A program made the position numbers and the translations under genes. Positions 1-12,220 of a stretch of DNA of 64,000 nucleotides are shown piece by piece. Source of the DNA: Todiramphus chloris collaris (taxonomy: Eukaryota; Chordata; Aves; Coraciiformes; Alcedinidae). The DNA is taken from the NCBI GenBank assembly GCA_025345505.1, contig JANVCC010000048.1, forward strand, positions 1,782,037 to 1,846,036, given 5' to 3'. Within the stretch, counting starts at the first letter, position 1. The number at the start of each line of letters is the position of its first letter. The notes under the pieces were generated by a model. That model had not been told where the DNA came from, searched no databases, and saw only the letters and a list, made by a program, of their open reading frames with translations.

Positions 1-282
1 TCTTTTCTCTGTGCCAGGATGAGGGGCAAGGGACACAAACTGGAACCCAGGACATTCCACCTCAACATGAGGAAAGACTTCTTCCCTGTGAGAGTGGCAG
101 AGCCTGGCCCAGGCTGCCCAGAGAGGCTGTGGAGTCTCCTGCTCTGGAGACTTTCCAGCCCCCCCTGGCTCTGTTCCTGTGTGGGCTGCTCTGGGTGACC
201 CTGCTCTGGCAGGGGGGTTGGACTCCATGATCCCCAGAGATCCCTTCCAACCCCTAATGTTCCATGACTCTATGATTCTATA
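1..282 (+). mobile_element. CR1: CR1 LINE 3' end, cut by window edge
   Basis: This is the last part of a CR1 retroposon in sense orientation. It runs from the end of the ORF2 region (CAAACTGGAACCCAGG, then a block like LNMRKDFFPVRVAEPG) through the GTTGGACTCCATGATC block and CTTCCAACCCCTAATG to the ATGATTCTATAAT tail. The 5' side continues beyond the window. It belongs to the same subfamily as the copies ending near 12,220, 42,260 and 49,998, which share CTCTGGAGACTTTCCAGCCC or CTGTTCCTG...GGGTGACCCTG. The open frame on the minus strand here is a shadow of the repeat. Confidence 0.93.
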
Positions 283-446
283 ATATGAATATTTGATAGT
301 AACTTTATAATTGATTTCACATCACACGTTCATGAGGTTTACCAGAAGGCCAGCACCTGTGAAGTACGGCCACCAAATTACTTGTTACCAAGGGCTACCA
401 AATGCCTTGTTCCTAAACAGAAGAGCCTGATTACCTATTTAGATGG

Positions 447-840
447 CACTGGGAGAGGCCCAGCCTGGGCCCAGCAGCAGCTGGGAGCTGTGTTCAGGAG
501 CTGGGTTCTGGTGCTGGGTTCAGGAACCCCCAGAGCGGGACCGAGGGCAGAAGGGACAGAGACCCCCTCGGGTGCTCCGAGGAAGGAACCAGCAGAGAAA
601 GTGAGCCGAGCCCAGCAGGGCCTTGAGCCTCCCGGGCCCTCAGTTCTGGAGGGAATGTGGCATCTCTGGGCCAGGCAGTTTGGGGTCCCCTGCCCCGTCC
701 CCTGCTCCTTTCCCTGGGCACAAGCCCCAGCAGTGGCCTCGGGCTGCACCCCCTGGGCACTGACTCTGCCCATGGGGGGTTCTCGCTGCCAGCAGCAGCA
801 TCAGTGCTGTTCTCACTCAGAGCAAAAACCAGAATGAACA
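447..840 (-). mobile_element. Partial ERVL-like LTR (fossil)
   Basis: This segment matches the LTR at 58,356-58,865 closely and in the same orientation. The shared stretch begins at GGCACTGGGAGAG and runs to the CTCACTCA motif near the right end. Read on the minus strand it begins TGTTCATTCTGG. Only part of the LTR is present, no internal retroviral sequence is joined to it, and no target duplication is visible. The long open frames on both strands here (382-837, 435-773, 494-1009) come from the GC-rich LTR and are not genes. Confidence 0.75.
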
Positions 841-3800
841 AGAGGTGCTCTGCACATCCCACACTGCTTATCTTCAGTGCTTTGGCTGCGATGTTAACTG
901 AAAAAATTGGAATGTAAAGTATCCTGGGAATTTTTGTCTCTGCCATCTCTGACCTCTCCCTCTTCTTCGCTCTTTGGCACGCAGTTGCCTGCCGCCTGGC
1001 ATCAGTCACCCTGGGGATTCGATCCGCATTGCGTGACTCGGGGCTCTTGCTGCCTTTCTGCCCTAAATCTCATCCTTCGTCTCCCCGCTGCCTGCGTGGC
1101 TCCCTATGGCTCCAGTGACGTTCATTTCCTCTGCTTTTCTCATTTGTGTTTTCCATGTAATTTTCCCATTTCATTAATTTTTAAATTGAATAAAAAAAGC
1201 CAATAACTTGCCGGAGTTAAAGTCTGGATGTTGTGCATTAACCTATATAACCTGTACTCTATCTTAATTACATATCATTCTCATTCTTTTTTAAGGCTAG
1301 TGAAAAGATCCAGTGACTTTCAAGTAAAGCTTAGATGCTGTGTACTAGCGAATGCAATTTTTCTCCCCTTTCCCTTATACCTGATTTCCTCCCTGCCTTC
1401 TACCATTTCACTCCCTGTGGTTTTTGTCCCTTTTTTTTTTCTGTATTTGTCTCAGATTAGATTCAAGTCATACCACTTTGAGGAATCGCTTCCAGTATAT
1501 GTTTCTTTTCAGTATATGTTTCCTTTCAGCATGTTTCAGCATATGCTTCCAGAAAATATATGTTTCTAAGACCAGATCTATATGGTTCTAAGACCATTAA
1601 AACCAGTCCTGATGGGAACTTCCCCATCAAGCTATAACCAAACAACAACATGAACTTATAGTAAAGAATTTCTCAAAAGAATAAATGAAAAAGAAGTACT
1701 TCTGAGACTCACACAGAACTGTGAGTTTAAACTGTGTTGTTCAATCTTCAAGTATTTCTAAATCTTTCACTATAGTTATGGTTTATTGTTAGTCATGACA
1801 AGGTTAACTTGCAGCAACTTTTACTTTGAAAGACACTGCTGGTTTCTCTGTTGATTGTTCTGTGGTTTCTTAGTGTTACTAACAGTTTCCTAATTTGACC
1901 ATAAGCTCCTATCAATTTTTACAGATTTCTTGCCGTCTATATTTAGTTTGCTTCATGGTTTAAAGCATTCATCTTAATGGAGCATTAGGCTGGCATTCTG
2001 CTGCAGACATTTATGTATTTGTTGTTGATGTTTCTATTGGAGGGATGATTTACTGGCTGGCTGTTTTCATATCACTGACATAGCACTTGACAGGCAGCCT
2101 TTCACAAACATAGCCAGTCTGAGTGGGCAGAGTTTCAAAATACATCAAACATCATTCCTAAACTTAAATTTAATCACCAAATTGAAGTCTTTTATCCTAC
2201 CCCTTAGACGACTTCAAAATGTTTTTACTTCATCCTGCTATTGTCTTTGATGTATTTTGTACATCAGGGCTTTTCTTCTGAGAAACAGAACAGAAACTGT
2301 ATTTTTTCTTCATTTTCTTGCTCTGTAAGATTACTGCTGCAGTGGTAACCTAAGAGTGGCAGATTATACTCTTTGTGAATGTAGATATGTATGTGTGTAT
2401 AGATACAATTTTGTGAACATGGCTTTTGCATCTTAAGGATAATTTAGGAAAACCTCACTGCCGTGTAGCAACATAACAGGTATAAAATGATCTCGGTCGA
2501 CTTGTCTTGATAAATCTCATAAAACCATTTGGATTACCATGACCAGGTGTTGCTTTCAGTTATTTAGCCTCAAATTCAATTAATTCAAGGACCCTTCCCA
2601 CTGGTGAAACCATGAGACGAATAATCCTCTGTGTTTCACTAGAGAGATACCCTTACTTAGTGTTATTTTCCTTCAAAGATCTTGTTTTCAGTCACTTACG
2701 TGTTTATCTAAACTAACTATTTGGGCTAAAGAGTCTCATGCCTGCACAAGGCATGTTTCTTTCAACAAATCCAACTAAAACTGTGCAGGAATGAAATTGC
2801 TAATTTGTGTTTAACTACTGTAAGTTGAATTCCTTATCCTCTTCAGCAGAGGTTGGTCCCTCCCACTTATCAAGCATGTCTTTTCTTATCTTCATGGACA
2901 GTAAGGCCCAATTTTTGCCAAGTTGAAATCTCTAAAAAAATACTTAGTAGATGTTTGTTACAGCTGGAAAACTCTGTTTTCTATGGTGTCTTCTACCAAG
3001 CATGCTTGGATCTTAACATTTCTCCATACCCAGAGCATAGGCTGTGCCTTCACCTTTCTTCTAGGGTTTTCTCAGAGCTGAAGTTAATAAAAATGATTTC
3101 CTCTGTGACTGCTTCACCCTCCCAGGAGAGACAGCAGTGATTTTCTGCACAGCTGTGTGCTACGTGCTGTCAGAAGCAACATAGAACTCCTTATGAAAGT
3201 CAGCAAAAGTTAAAGGAAAAAAGGCTACGCTTAAGGTCTGTTGAAATACAGAAATTTAAAGGGGTTGCAGCTGGTTTGTCAGAAATTGTGCTTTGACCAA
3301 ATAACGAGGAGACCATCTGCCTGTCAGCCCTTTTCTGAAGGCCATGAGTAGACTCTGTGAAGGGAGCTCGTGACAACAGTGTGGCAGCCGGTGAGTTGAG
3401 AAGAATGAACTTTTGCATCCCAGATGGCAGACCTTCTCTTCCCCAGTTCCCTGCGCTCACCACCCGTTGTCTTCCTGAGAGTGGCAGCAGGAACAGATCT
3501 TTGAGAGGACACGAGCACAACCCCAGCTTCAGCTGTATCTTGAACATCACCCAGCCCTACTAGTACCCTGTACTTGTGTATCAGTTTTGTTCCCAGAATT
3601 ATTTACATGAATGCCTATTTTTAGGTAAATTCTCCCTTCAAGTGTTCCCCACAAAGATTTTACGGTAGAAAACAGGATGAAAACCAAGCACAATGTTCAG
3701 CATGGTGATTTTTTGGACAATTTCTCTCAAAGGGATCCCACAAGGTGGAAATAGGCTCTCTACCGGGCTACGTGATGCCGCGGAGGACTAAAGCTCCACA

Positions 3801-6199
3801 TCTTTTCCTGCATCTTCATGAAAAAAAAATGAGATAATTTTGATTGCTTCCTCCAAATTACAACTTAACGTGATAATCAAACTCCGTGCAAGTCACTTGT
3901 TAACAATGAGATATGCAGGACTATGAACCTCAGGGGTAACAAAACCCAGTGAATTAGCAAAGTGTCAGCATTTTATTCCATAGAGTATGGCTTAAAATTT
4001 TACTTATTTCTAAGGTGATTCTGTTTGGAAGGATCTTCCTTTGCTGGTTGCCCAGAAATATTCAGCTACATGGCTTATATATTCTTGTAAGTCTTTTCAT
4101 TCATCCTTGAACAAATGCTTTCTGAATATCTCCTCTTTAACCATTAGTAGTGTTACTTGCTGTAGGAAGATAGACATAACCCAACTAATCACGAGTTACA
4201 ACAGAGTCCATTTTTGACAATAGAAGAAAACCAAAAGCCTCCCTGTCGAGAGTTTCCACTGTTGTTGTCTCAGACCCATTCATAAACCATGGCCCCCACC
4301 ACCAAGAAGAGGATAAACATGTTCTGGATACTGCAGAGTGATCCATATTTGATGAATTTTCTTTTAGCCTTAGTTGGGTTATATTTCATCTCTTAACTTC
4401 TTTTTGCACCAGAGTGAGACAAGCCAGAACAGAGATTAATGCTCTGCAGATGTGGTCTCTCACATAGCTCTAACAAGGTACCTCAGTCTTGCTCCTGTCA
4501 CCCTCTTGACAGAGTACCTTTATTAAGTCCTTAGCAGTGCAGATACAGAGATACAGACCAAAGCAGTGTCTTTGGGTGGGGGAAGAGCAATGCCTGAGTA
4601 AAGAACTTGTTGAAGATTTCATTTAAGTGAGCTCATGGCCTGTATCTGCAAAATGACACTCTAGATCCTGTGGAGCTGCATGGAAAAAGGTGGAAAAAAG
4701 ACATGGAAAAAAAAATAAATATCATCCAACCAACCATTAAATGTGTGCCTTGGTTTAGTACAAGTCAAGCATACTTTGAGAAGAGGTGGGATCTAGTCCA
4801 CATCTGATGCTGTCCAGAGCAGCTGGAAAATCGCTCGGCATCTGGTTACGTTTCAGCTGCCGCATGCTGGAAAGAATTTTTTCTTACTATCTCTTACCTT
4901 TCATTTTGGGGGGAGGGAGGAAGGAAGGGAGAGAAAAAGAATGTTTAACCCTCAGGTTTTTTTGCATTTTGTTACATACTTAAGTGTCAGGGTAGCAGGG
5001 CATCATCGTGATGAAAAGCATCTTCTAACTGCAAATCCAGAGACGGTTAATAAAAATTAAGGTCGACACGTGGCCCTTGATCTCTTCTGGTCCCTGCATG
5101 GCCCAGACCTACCTGGGAGGGGTGGGGAATTAACTGAAATTCCCTAAAATAGTGAGAGAGATGCAATCCAGTGATTTTAGATGAAGCTGTGCAGCATCCC
5201 TCTGTGCATGGGAAAAGTGCCTTGAGGAAACCTGAGCTGCAAAGGCACAGGATTCAGTTGGAGGGTTGTGTAAGGTGATGGCAGCCTAACCCAGTAAAGT
5301 CTTCTGCCAGTTGCCTTTTAGAAGAGGTCTTTGAGCAAACTAGCATAATCTTACCAGATTTTTGTTTCAGGACTAGGTTATTCACTCCAAAAGAGAGCCT
5401 GAGAGCGAAGGAATGTTTATGTGATCTGAACCATCAGGGGACAGCGTAGCCAGAGGAGCAATTCTTTGCTAACCTTCAACTTCCCTTATTAGAATGCTTG
5501 TCTGAACACTTTCTGTACTCAGCTGAATGTATTCTGACATGCCAAAGTAGCAGTGACAGTAAAAATGCCATATCTGCATCTGTGATTGCTTTAGGTATCT
5601 GAAGCTCATCATGTGAAGAGGTCAGTGTTTAGATAAGTTGTCCCATGGCCAGCAGGTGTAACCAAATAACGTTTCTTCTTCGCTGCATCCATTACATTGA
5701 AGTGAAGTAATTCCCCATTAGCTGTCCCCCCATATTGCCATGCCCTCTGGAGCCTCTCATCCCTACTATGATTTTGCATTTCGGGTGCTGGCAGTGTAAA
5801 ATCTTGTGCTGTAGCTGATTTGGAGTGATGCACAGACAGGTTGCTCAGCAAAAATGAACATATAATGGATGGGCTTTTCTTGCTTTTCCCTCATCTGAGC
5901 ACTTAAGTCTTTCTGCTGCTCATCTGTCTCTGTTAACAAAGCACGGAATTTAATATCCCTGGGACTTCTGCTCTCGTCAGGTTCCGTTGCAATTAGTCAG
6001 TTAGTGGAGGAGAGAGGAACTCGGTGATAGACAGGAAAGGCATGAGCTGCAAGTCTAATTTTCATAAAGAACCAAGATGTACAAATGGTATCGAGTTAAA
6101 GCAATCAAAACATTCTCCAGTTCACTGACTGTTTCTGAGAAAAGCAAAGCAGTGTTATTATATTTTAAGTCATACTTGGTTTTAGATTTTTGGATGCTA
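841..6199. other. AT-rich non-coding stretch, no gene seen
   Basis: I see no gene or recent transposon in this 5.4 kb. Open frames are short and unrelated to any family I recognise. The only structure is a small degenerate tandem repeat at 1,493-1,566 and scattered short A or T runs. A splice-donor-like GGTGAGTTG occurs near 3,390 without a matching acceptor. Confidence 0.6.
1493..1566. repeat. Degenerate 17-bp tandem repeat
   Basis: CAGTATATGTTTC followed by a short T-rich spacer repeats about 4.5 times. The first two units (1,493-1,509 and 1,510-1,526) are nearly identical and later units are shortened or changed. The 11-mer TTCTAAGACCA then occurs twice just downstream (1,564 and 1,585). 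Confidence 0.65.
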
Positions 6200-6414
6200 G
6201 AAACAAGTCCTTTACCGTGAGGGTGGCGGAACACTGGAACAGATTGCTCAGGGAGGTAGTTGAGGTCTCATCCCTGGAGATATTCAAGGTGAGGCTTGAA
6301 GAGGCTCTGAGCAACCTGCTCTAGCTGAGGATGTCCCTGCTCACTGCAGGGGAGTTGGACTAGATGACCTTCAGAGGTCCCTTCCAGCCCGCATCATTCT
6401 AGGATTCTATGATT
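6200..6414 (+). mobile_element. CR1: CR1 LINE 3' fragment
   Basis: The GTGAGGGTGGCGGAACACTGG block, GAGCAACCTGCTCTAGCTGA and AGTTGGACTAGATGACC are followed by CCCTTCCAGCCC and ATTCTAGGATTCTATGAT. This is the last ~215 bp of a 5'-truncated CR1 from the 'GAGCAACCTG' group, shared with the copies near 10.6, 43.8 and 44.1 kb. Confidence 0.92.
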
Positions 6415-9318
6415 TTTGTCTTGGCTCTTATACAGCTGCTTAAAATGCAACTTGACTTACACTTTTTTTATTCCAAACAAATGCTGAGCAGAAACCATCT
6501 GTATCTTCCACTGTTAATGTCTACACGGTGCTGCAGTTGGCCAACTCTCATAATCACATTCTAGACGTGGGACACAATTGTAAGTCTTGTTCGATGTCCG
6601 TATTTCATGCCCGCAATTTGTACCATTGAAGTTAAACTTTAAAATGCAGGTCATTGTTCTGAAGATTCAGAGTCAAAACACTTCAGGAATGTTGAAGACA
6701 GTGCATTTATTTTATTTTATTTTATTTTATTTTATTTTATTTGTCATTTGCTCAGCATCCTCGTTTTCAGTTACTCTTGAAGTCTCATGGGTCAAATGAT
6801 TTCTACCAACTTCCATAAGGTGTAGTCAGTCAGGCTGAAGCACAGAGCATTTCACAAAGTAAACACCAGCAAAGTGTTACCTCAAGGCTTTTGTTCTTTA
6901 TGGGGCTTTCTGCTTATCTGCAGCTACCCTGAGAGCTGCTTGGAAGGAGAGGTGCACAAGCTGTGTCTGAAAGGTGGGAAGCCTGTCTGCTGAGGGGCAG
7001 CTGCAGCCTGTGTAACCCACACATTTTGGCCAGGGTACCTGCAGCTCTCATGCCAGCAGCAGCTTTCTGCTACGTGCCTACTGGGAGATTTACCTAAACA
7101 AGGTTGCAGAACTGAGCTGGTGTTTTTATCACGCACATTTTGCTTTTGCGTACGGTTTTCAGGACATGTAAGTCTCCCTCCTTTGAATAATACATGAAGT
7201 CTTCAAACAGGCAGTGTGACCTAATCTGCTGAATGATCTCATGCTTTGTCAGATGTAAAATATTATCCAAAGTGAATGAAATGCGATGGTTTGAAGTTTT
7301 GAAAAGATGTCTTTGGAATGTATGAACATATTTGTTTCATCTTCCACATGTAGCCCAAATAAAGAGCCCATTATCATGTACTCCACATAGTATACAGTTC
7401 ATTATGTTCAGCAACATGTCTCTCCCTTCTTGTATTAAAGCAAAGTATTCTCTTTCATCTCTGTTCCTGATAAAGACCTGTCACCTTTTACTGCTTAATA
7501 ATTGAAGGCAACCCACTACAGAAGGTTACTGTTGGATGACTGCCTGCACCAATAGTATGGAAAAGAATCCAGTTATTATTTTTGATGGCTTTAGTCGCTA
7601 TTAAAACTGAAGACTATATGTCATGACTCCGGGAATCTTTTCACTCTGCCACTGACTCAGAAAAAGAAACCCTGGCTTTGCTAAGCTTAATAGTGACTTC
7701 TGGGTCACTATAATCTCTACTACAGTCATCGAGTCTCTCAGTTTCACGGTTTCTCAAGGAAATAATGAGTTAAGATTGCTAGTATTTGCAGATAAGCTAA
7801 TACAATTTCATTAATTATCAATACAACTCCAGACCAAGATTAATTTCTTTGTCAGAATCACCTAGCACCTATGTGCTGGCATAGACGGGTGAAACTTCCC
7901 CTGCAGAATTGGCACGCTTTTTCCAGATATGCAAATTTGGTTGTGTATGTTTGAAATTCAAATATGTGTTTATCTTACCCCTTCATTATGAACTTCAAAA
8001 CAAGGTAATTTTCAGAAATATTTATTTTTCATAAATGGATTTCCTGAACAAATGGAACAAACACTTATCAATCACCTCGTCTGGTGGTTTTACACATTTT
8101 GACACCTTTTTTTTTTTGGTAACATTAGTTTTCTGGGGAGCATGAAAACTAATTCATGGTGAATCTTTCACAAGACCAGCACGTTCTCCAAACCTCGTTG
8201 TTGCTCATTTGGACCAAAATCATGGCAGAACCAGTGTAAAAAAGAACTCATGAAATTAGGATTGTAGCTTCGGTCTCCTATATTGATAAAACCCCCTACA
8301 GACAGTATTTCAGTACAGCTTGCATCCATACCTATGTGGGATGGGCGTGTCACTCAGCTTTCCATCTTTTCGGAAGGTGATTTCACATGTCAACCACAAA
8401 CAAACAGAGCAAGAAGAGGACGGGAAAATTGCTGATGAAATCGAGGTCCACTCTGCAAATAGGATTAGCACAGCAAGGTTTCATATGCAGGCTTGCCCTT
8501 CCATTTTGTCAGGAGAAGTGACACCCGGACTCATACTATGTATGGTTCATACTATGACTCTGGGGTGTATAGAAAAATACCAGCATGTAGTCGTGAGGCT
8601 GTGACAAAAGGGAGTTAAAAAGAAATTGGAAGAGTCTAATTGAAAATGCGTGGTTATGAATAGTGAATACCTGAAGCCTTCAACACTTACTGTGAATAAA
8701 ATATGTATAATATCTTTCATTTTACCCATGCTATACACTTCACATTTGTGTACTTAGGAAGTCTGAAAGAGGCATTCTGTTCCTGGAGCATCAAATATCC
8801 TTTTCCAATTCACCCTATGAAATGAATAACTAATAAAAAACCCCTAGAGCCAGGCAGCATTGTAAGTGCTGGAAGACTATATCCCTAGAGCAGCAGCTGA
8901 GCATAAAAGTGAACACGATAATAACTTTGACTTACTCAACTCTCAAGCATAACGTAGGGTGCAATTGCATTCGGATGAGACAATGTCTAACCTTGGCATA
9001 CAGAAGTGCTGCTATGGGCCAAAGCTTTTGCTCTCTTGCAGTTTGTGTGCCACTATTATGATAAGCTTTCCTATTGTGATAACTCAAGCACATGCCGTTT
9101 GCCAGTCGAAACAGAACCAACAAAGCTTTCAGTGAATGGAATAACGTAGATGCTGAATGTCAGATACAACATCAACCGTTAGAAAATACCACCGTACATG
9201 CAAAAATCACTGGCCTGCTCACAGATACCTTTCGTTCAGCAGTTCATCTATTAATAATGGGGCTCACCAAACACACATTTTGCCTCTAGATAGCCATGTT
9301 TGGCTAAGATAAAATATT
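6415..9318. other. Non-coding stretch, no gene seen
   Basis: The stretch is AT-rich with no recognisable coding exon, RNA gene or transposon. It contains a TTTTA microsatellite at 6,705-6,742. The short open frames (for example 8,320-8,604) match nothing I recognise. Confidence 0.6.
6705..6742. repeat. (TTTTA)n microsatellite
   Basis: About seven copies of TTTTA in tandem. The 70-residue frame crossing it encodes an aromatic run and is an artefact of the repeat. Confidence 0.95.
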
Positions 9319-9588
9319 TCGACAGAACAAGAGGGAATGGATACAAGCTGCAACAGGGGAGGTTTAGACTGGACATTAGGGGAAAATTATTCACAGGAAG
9401 AGTAGTCAGGCACTGGAAGAGGCTGCCCAGGGAGGGGGTTAAGTCACCAGCCCTGGGTGTGCTTAAGGGTCGTTCAGATGTGGTGCTGGGGGACATGGTT
9501 TAGGGGTGAACTTTGTAGAGAAGACTTAATGGTTGGACTCGATGATCCAAATGGTCTTTTCCAACCTGAATGATTCTATGGTTCTATT
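9319..9588 (+). mobile_element. CR1: CR1 LINE 3' fragment
   Basis: The end of CR1 ORF2 is still readable: the frame at 9,300-9,503 contains [20 protein letters not shown] and then a [20 protein letters not shown]-like stretch, which is the conserved CR1 C-terminus. The 3' untranslated region follows (TTGGACTCGATGATCC, TTTTCCAACCTGAATGATTC). It is the same subgroup as the copies at 49,291 (minus) and 60,632. Confidence 0.93.
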
Positions 9589-10636
9589 TGCCTGAGAGCT
9601 ATGTGATATATTTAGTACCCACGCCTATATCATACATGTGCAAAAAAATGGAAATAACATGCCAAACATGCAAAGAACACATCCAGTTCTAGGTTGGAGA
9701 TTCTGCTGTCCTAATGTTAACCCCAAAACCTGCTTCTGGTACATCTACAGTTTTCAGAGGGAGGCCTGATGTAATTAAATCACAAGAAAGGCTGCATTTA
9801 TTTGCAAAACTGGACAGTTGTATTTTCTTACGTTGCTTAACACATTGTTCAAAAGAGAAGATATCAACTCCAGCTAGGAAATTAAATGTATTTTCATTTT
9901 CAAAAATAACAATTTTAGACAAATAAGATTTTGGAATAATATCTCGTGGGTAATTTTGTTTTGAGAGAAGATTAATTGGAGAATTACATAGTGTTGTTAG
10001 TAAGCAATTAAAATTCAACTGAGCCTTAAAATTTAGGCCTTAGGGAACCCTGGTCGAATTTACACATATTTCATAAATAAAAGTACAAACTGCTTCCAAA
10101 GTGCCATTGCATGCCGTGCATATTTAAGGATTTTTCTCTTAATTGATCCATTTAACCTTGCTTAAAGGATGTTGGGAATACCGGTTTAGATTACTGACTT
10201 TGGAGCTATCAAAAAATCCTCCGCAACCAAACTTAGGTTTTATATACCCAGTGCCTTCCTCAGGTTGCTTTCTTCACCTGTATTAATAATTAAATGAATA
10301 ATTAAATGTTATATATGATAAATTAATGAATTAAATAAATGAAATAATAAATAAACAAGATCATAAATAAATAAATAAAGATCCTCTTTTAGGAAACTGG
10401 TATTGGCACTGGAGAATTTTAGGTCACCGTGATGGTAGGTGTCAGATAAGTGAGAAATGAAAATGCTCTCCCAACTTCCACAGTTCTTGAGATTGTGGAT
10501 AAGGTAGAAAGAGAAGTACTGAGTGCAACGGAAAGCAGGGAGAGACTTGTGACACCCGTGTGGAAGTTAAAGCTGGTTAGGGAAGGGGCAAGAGAGAAGA
10601 GTTAAGCTGAGTCTGTGCCATGGGCAAGGGTGGTGA
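9589..10636. other. Non-coding stretch with AT-rich repeat
   Basis: No gene is seen. The stretch is AT-rich, and 10,281-10,380 is a degenerate AAAT/ATTA low-complexity tract. The 109-residue minus-strand frame at 9,689-10,018 resembles no protein I know and has AT-driven composition. Confidence 0.6.
10281..10380. repeat. AAAT-type low-complexity tract
   Basis: The sequence is almost only A and T, with repeated TAAAT and AATAA units ending in ATAAATAAATAAATAAAG. Confidence 0.85.
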
Positions 10637-11045
10637 TCATAGAATCATAGAACTGTCAGGGTTGGAAGGGACCTTAAAGATCACCCAGTTCCAACCCCCC
10701 TGCCATGGGCAGGGACCCCTCCCACTAGAGCAGGTTGCTCACAGCCCCATCCAGCCTGGGCTGAAACACTTCCAAGGATGGGGCTTCCACCACATCTCTG
10801 GGCAACCTGTGCCAGTGTCTCACCAGCCTCATGGGGAAGAAATTCTTCCTAATGTCCAACCTGAATCAACCTAGCTCTAGTTTTAATCCATTCCCTCCAG
10901 TCCTGTCACTGCCCCACAGCCTAAAAAGCCCCTCCCCAGCTTTCTTGTAGCCCCCTTCCAATACTGGAAGGCCACAATCAGGTCTCCCCGGAGCTTTCTC
11001 TTCTCCAGACTGAACAACTCCAGCTGTCTCAGTCTCTCCTTATGT
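10637..11045 (-). mobile_element. CR1: CR1 LINE 3' fragment, reverse orientation
   Basis: Read on the minus strand this is a CR1 3' end. The plus strand starts ATCATAGAATCATAGAACTG and GGTTGGAAGGGACC, the reverse complement of the CR1 terminus. It continues through GCAGGTTGCTCACAGCCCC and GGGGAAGAAATTCTTCC into the reverse of the [12 protein letters not shown]-like C-terminal ORF2 region. It is about 410 bp and 5' truncated. Confidence 0.94.
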
Positions 11046-12139
11046 CAGTTTTAGGGGAGACTGAGGAGCATGGCAGAGCTGTTGCTCAAGAAACGGTACT
11101 GGAAAGTGCCACCTGCCCTGATCTTTGTTCCAGGAAAGTCACAATACGCAAGTTTATCGCTCCAGAAACATCCGAATCACCTCCCAGAGAGCTTTGGTGT
11201 TTCGATCGATAGCAGGTTCTCCTCTGACAGCTTCTGGGAAAGCGCATCACGTTTCACCATCTCCGCTCTGGCTTCTCCAGCACCCCGGGGAGTGCAGCAG
11301 GGCTGGTGCCAGGCTTGGAAGGGCTACAGAGGCAATTTCTGTAACTCGAACCGTTTCGCACCATTCACGAGGTGCAGTGAGGGATCTGTGAGCTGGAGCC
11401 AGAGCTGGCTGCTGGTCACTAATCCTCTCTCTAGAGGGCGAGTGCTCCCCGTTGTATTTTACACCCTCCTCAAAGCCGGGTTTTGTCCTGTGGTACAGCC
11501 TTGCTTCGGTTAAAACTGATGTTATCACCCTTTCTGATGGCCAAGCCTCAGCTTAACCCTTGCTTTCTTGCCAGGAAAGACCACTCAGGTCGCCTTATTG
11601 ATTTTGCTGCCGGCCGAAAGGAGCTTTCAGTTGACACAGTTGGCAGTGAGACAAGCCGTGCACTTCGAGCTCATTAGGTCGGTGGGATTAGAGTCGAGAG
11701 CTCAAACCTGCCGCTGCAGCAAACGGTGAGCTGCTCCAGAGCTGTTCACCAGCATCCCTGGAAATCCAGCGCAGTGACCGCACGTGCAGTTTGTCATTTG
11801 CCCTCTCAGCGCTGCGTGTTAGGATGTGGATTTCCCACTGAAATAATGCAAAATTCATAATTTGTGGTCTGGGATGGCTTTTTATTGTTCACCTGTCAAC
11901 AAAACTGGCCGTGCCATGACAGGGCTTTGAATTGAGATTATTTTGTTTGAAACTGACAGCAAAATCTGGTGGTTTTACAAATGGAACCAGTAGGAACTCT
12001 ACTTTAAAAGTGCCGTAAAAATGCTGACTGCACTGAAAAAAATTAAGCAGAAGATATTTCAAGATAGGAGCAAAAGCAGATAGTCTTTTTCCTCAAACAG
12101 GAAGAACGATGCCTACTTTTTCACAGCATAATGAGGCTG
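11046..12139. other. Slightly CpG-richer non-coding stretch
   Basis: No gene is recognised. The 147-residue frame at 11,070-11,513 begins right at the CR1 border and has no recognisable domain. CpG dinucleotides are commoner than in the neighbourhood at about 11,590-11,780, including a GCCGGCCGAAAGG segment, but the patch is too short and sparse to call a CpG island. Confidence 0.5.
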
Positions 12140-12220
12140 AGGCTGTGTTTGTGTGCTTTGGCGGGGGGGGTTGGACTCCATGATCTTCGGAGGTCCCTTC
12201 CAACCCCTACCATTCTGTGT
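12140..12220 (+). mobile_element. CR1: CR1 LINE terminal remnant
   Basis: Only the last ~80 bp of a CR1 remain: a G run, then GGTTGGACTCCATGATC, GGAGGTCCCTTCCAACCCC and TACCATTCTGTG. It matches the subgroup of the copy at the left window edge. It is the last CR1 before a long CR1-free interval. Confidence 0.88.

Noticed and set aside
382-1009. Overlapping long open frames on both strands
   Set aside because: They lie in a GC-rich LTR fragment that recurs near 58.6 kb, and frames stay open because of composition.
1011-1025. GGATTCGATCC like a tRNA B box
   Set aside because: It does not fit GWTCRANNC, and no A box or cloverleaf is found around it.
4289-4312. ATGGCCCCCACCACCAAG start-like sequence
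   Set aside because: The frame closes soon and there is no supporting exon or homology.
11070-11513. 147-codon frame starting ATGGCAGAGCTG
   Set aside because: It has no recognisable domain, starts at a CR1 border, and has a second overlapping open frame on each strand.
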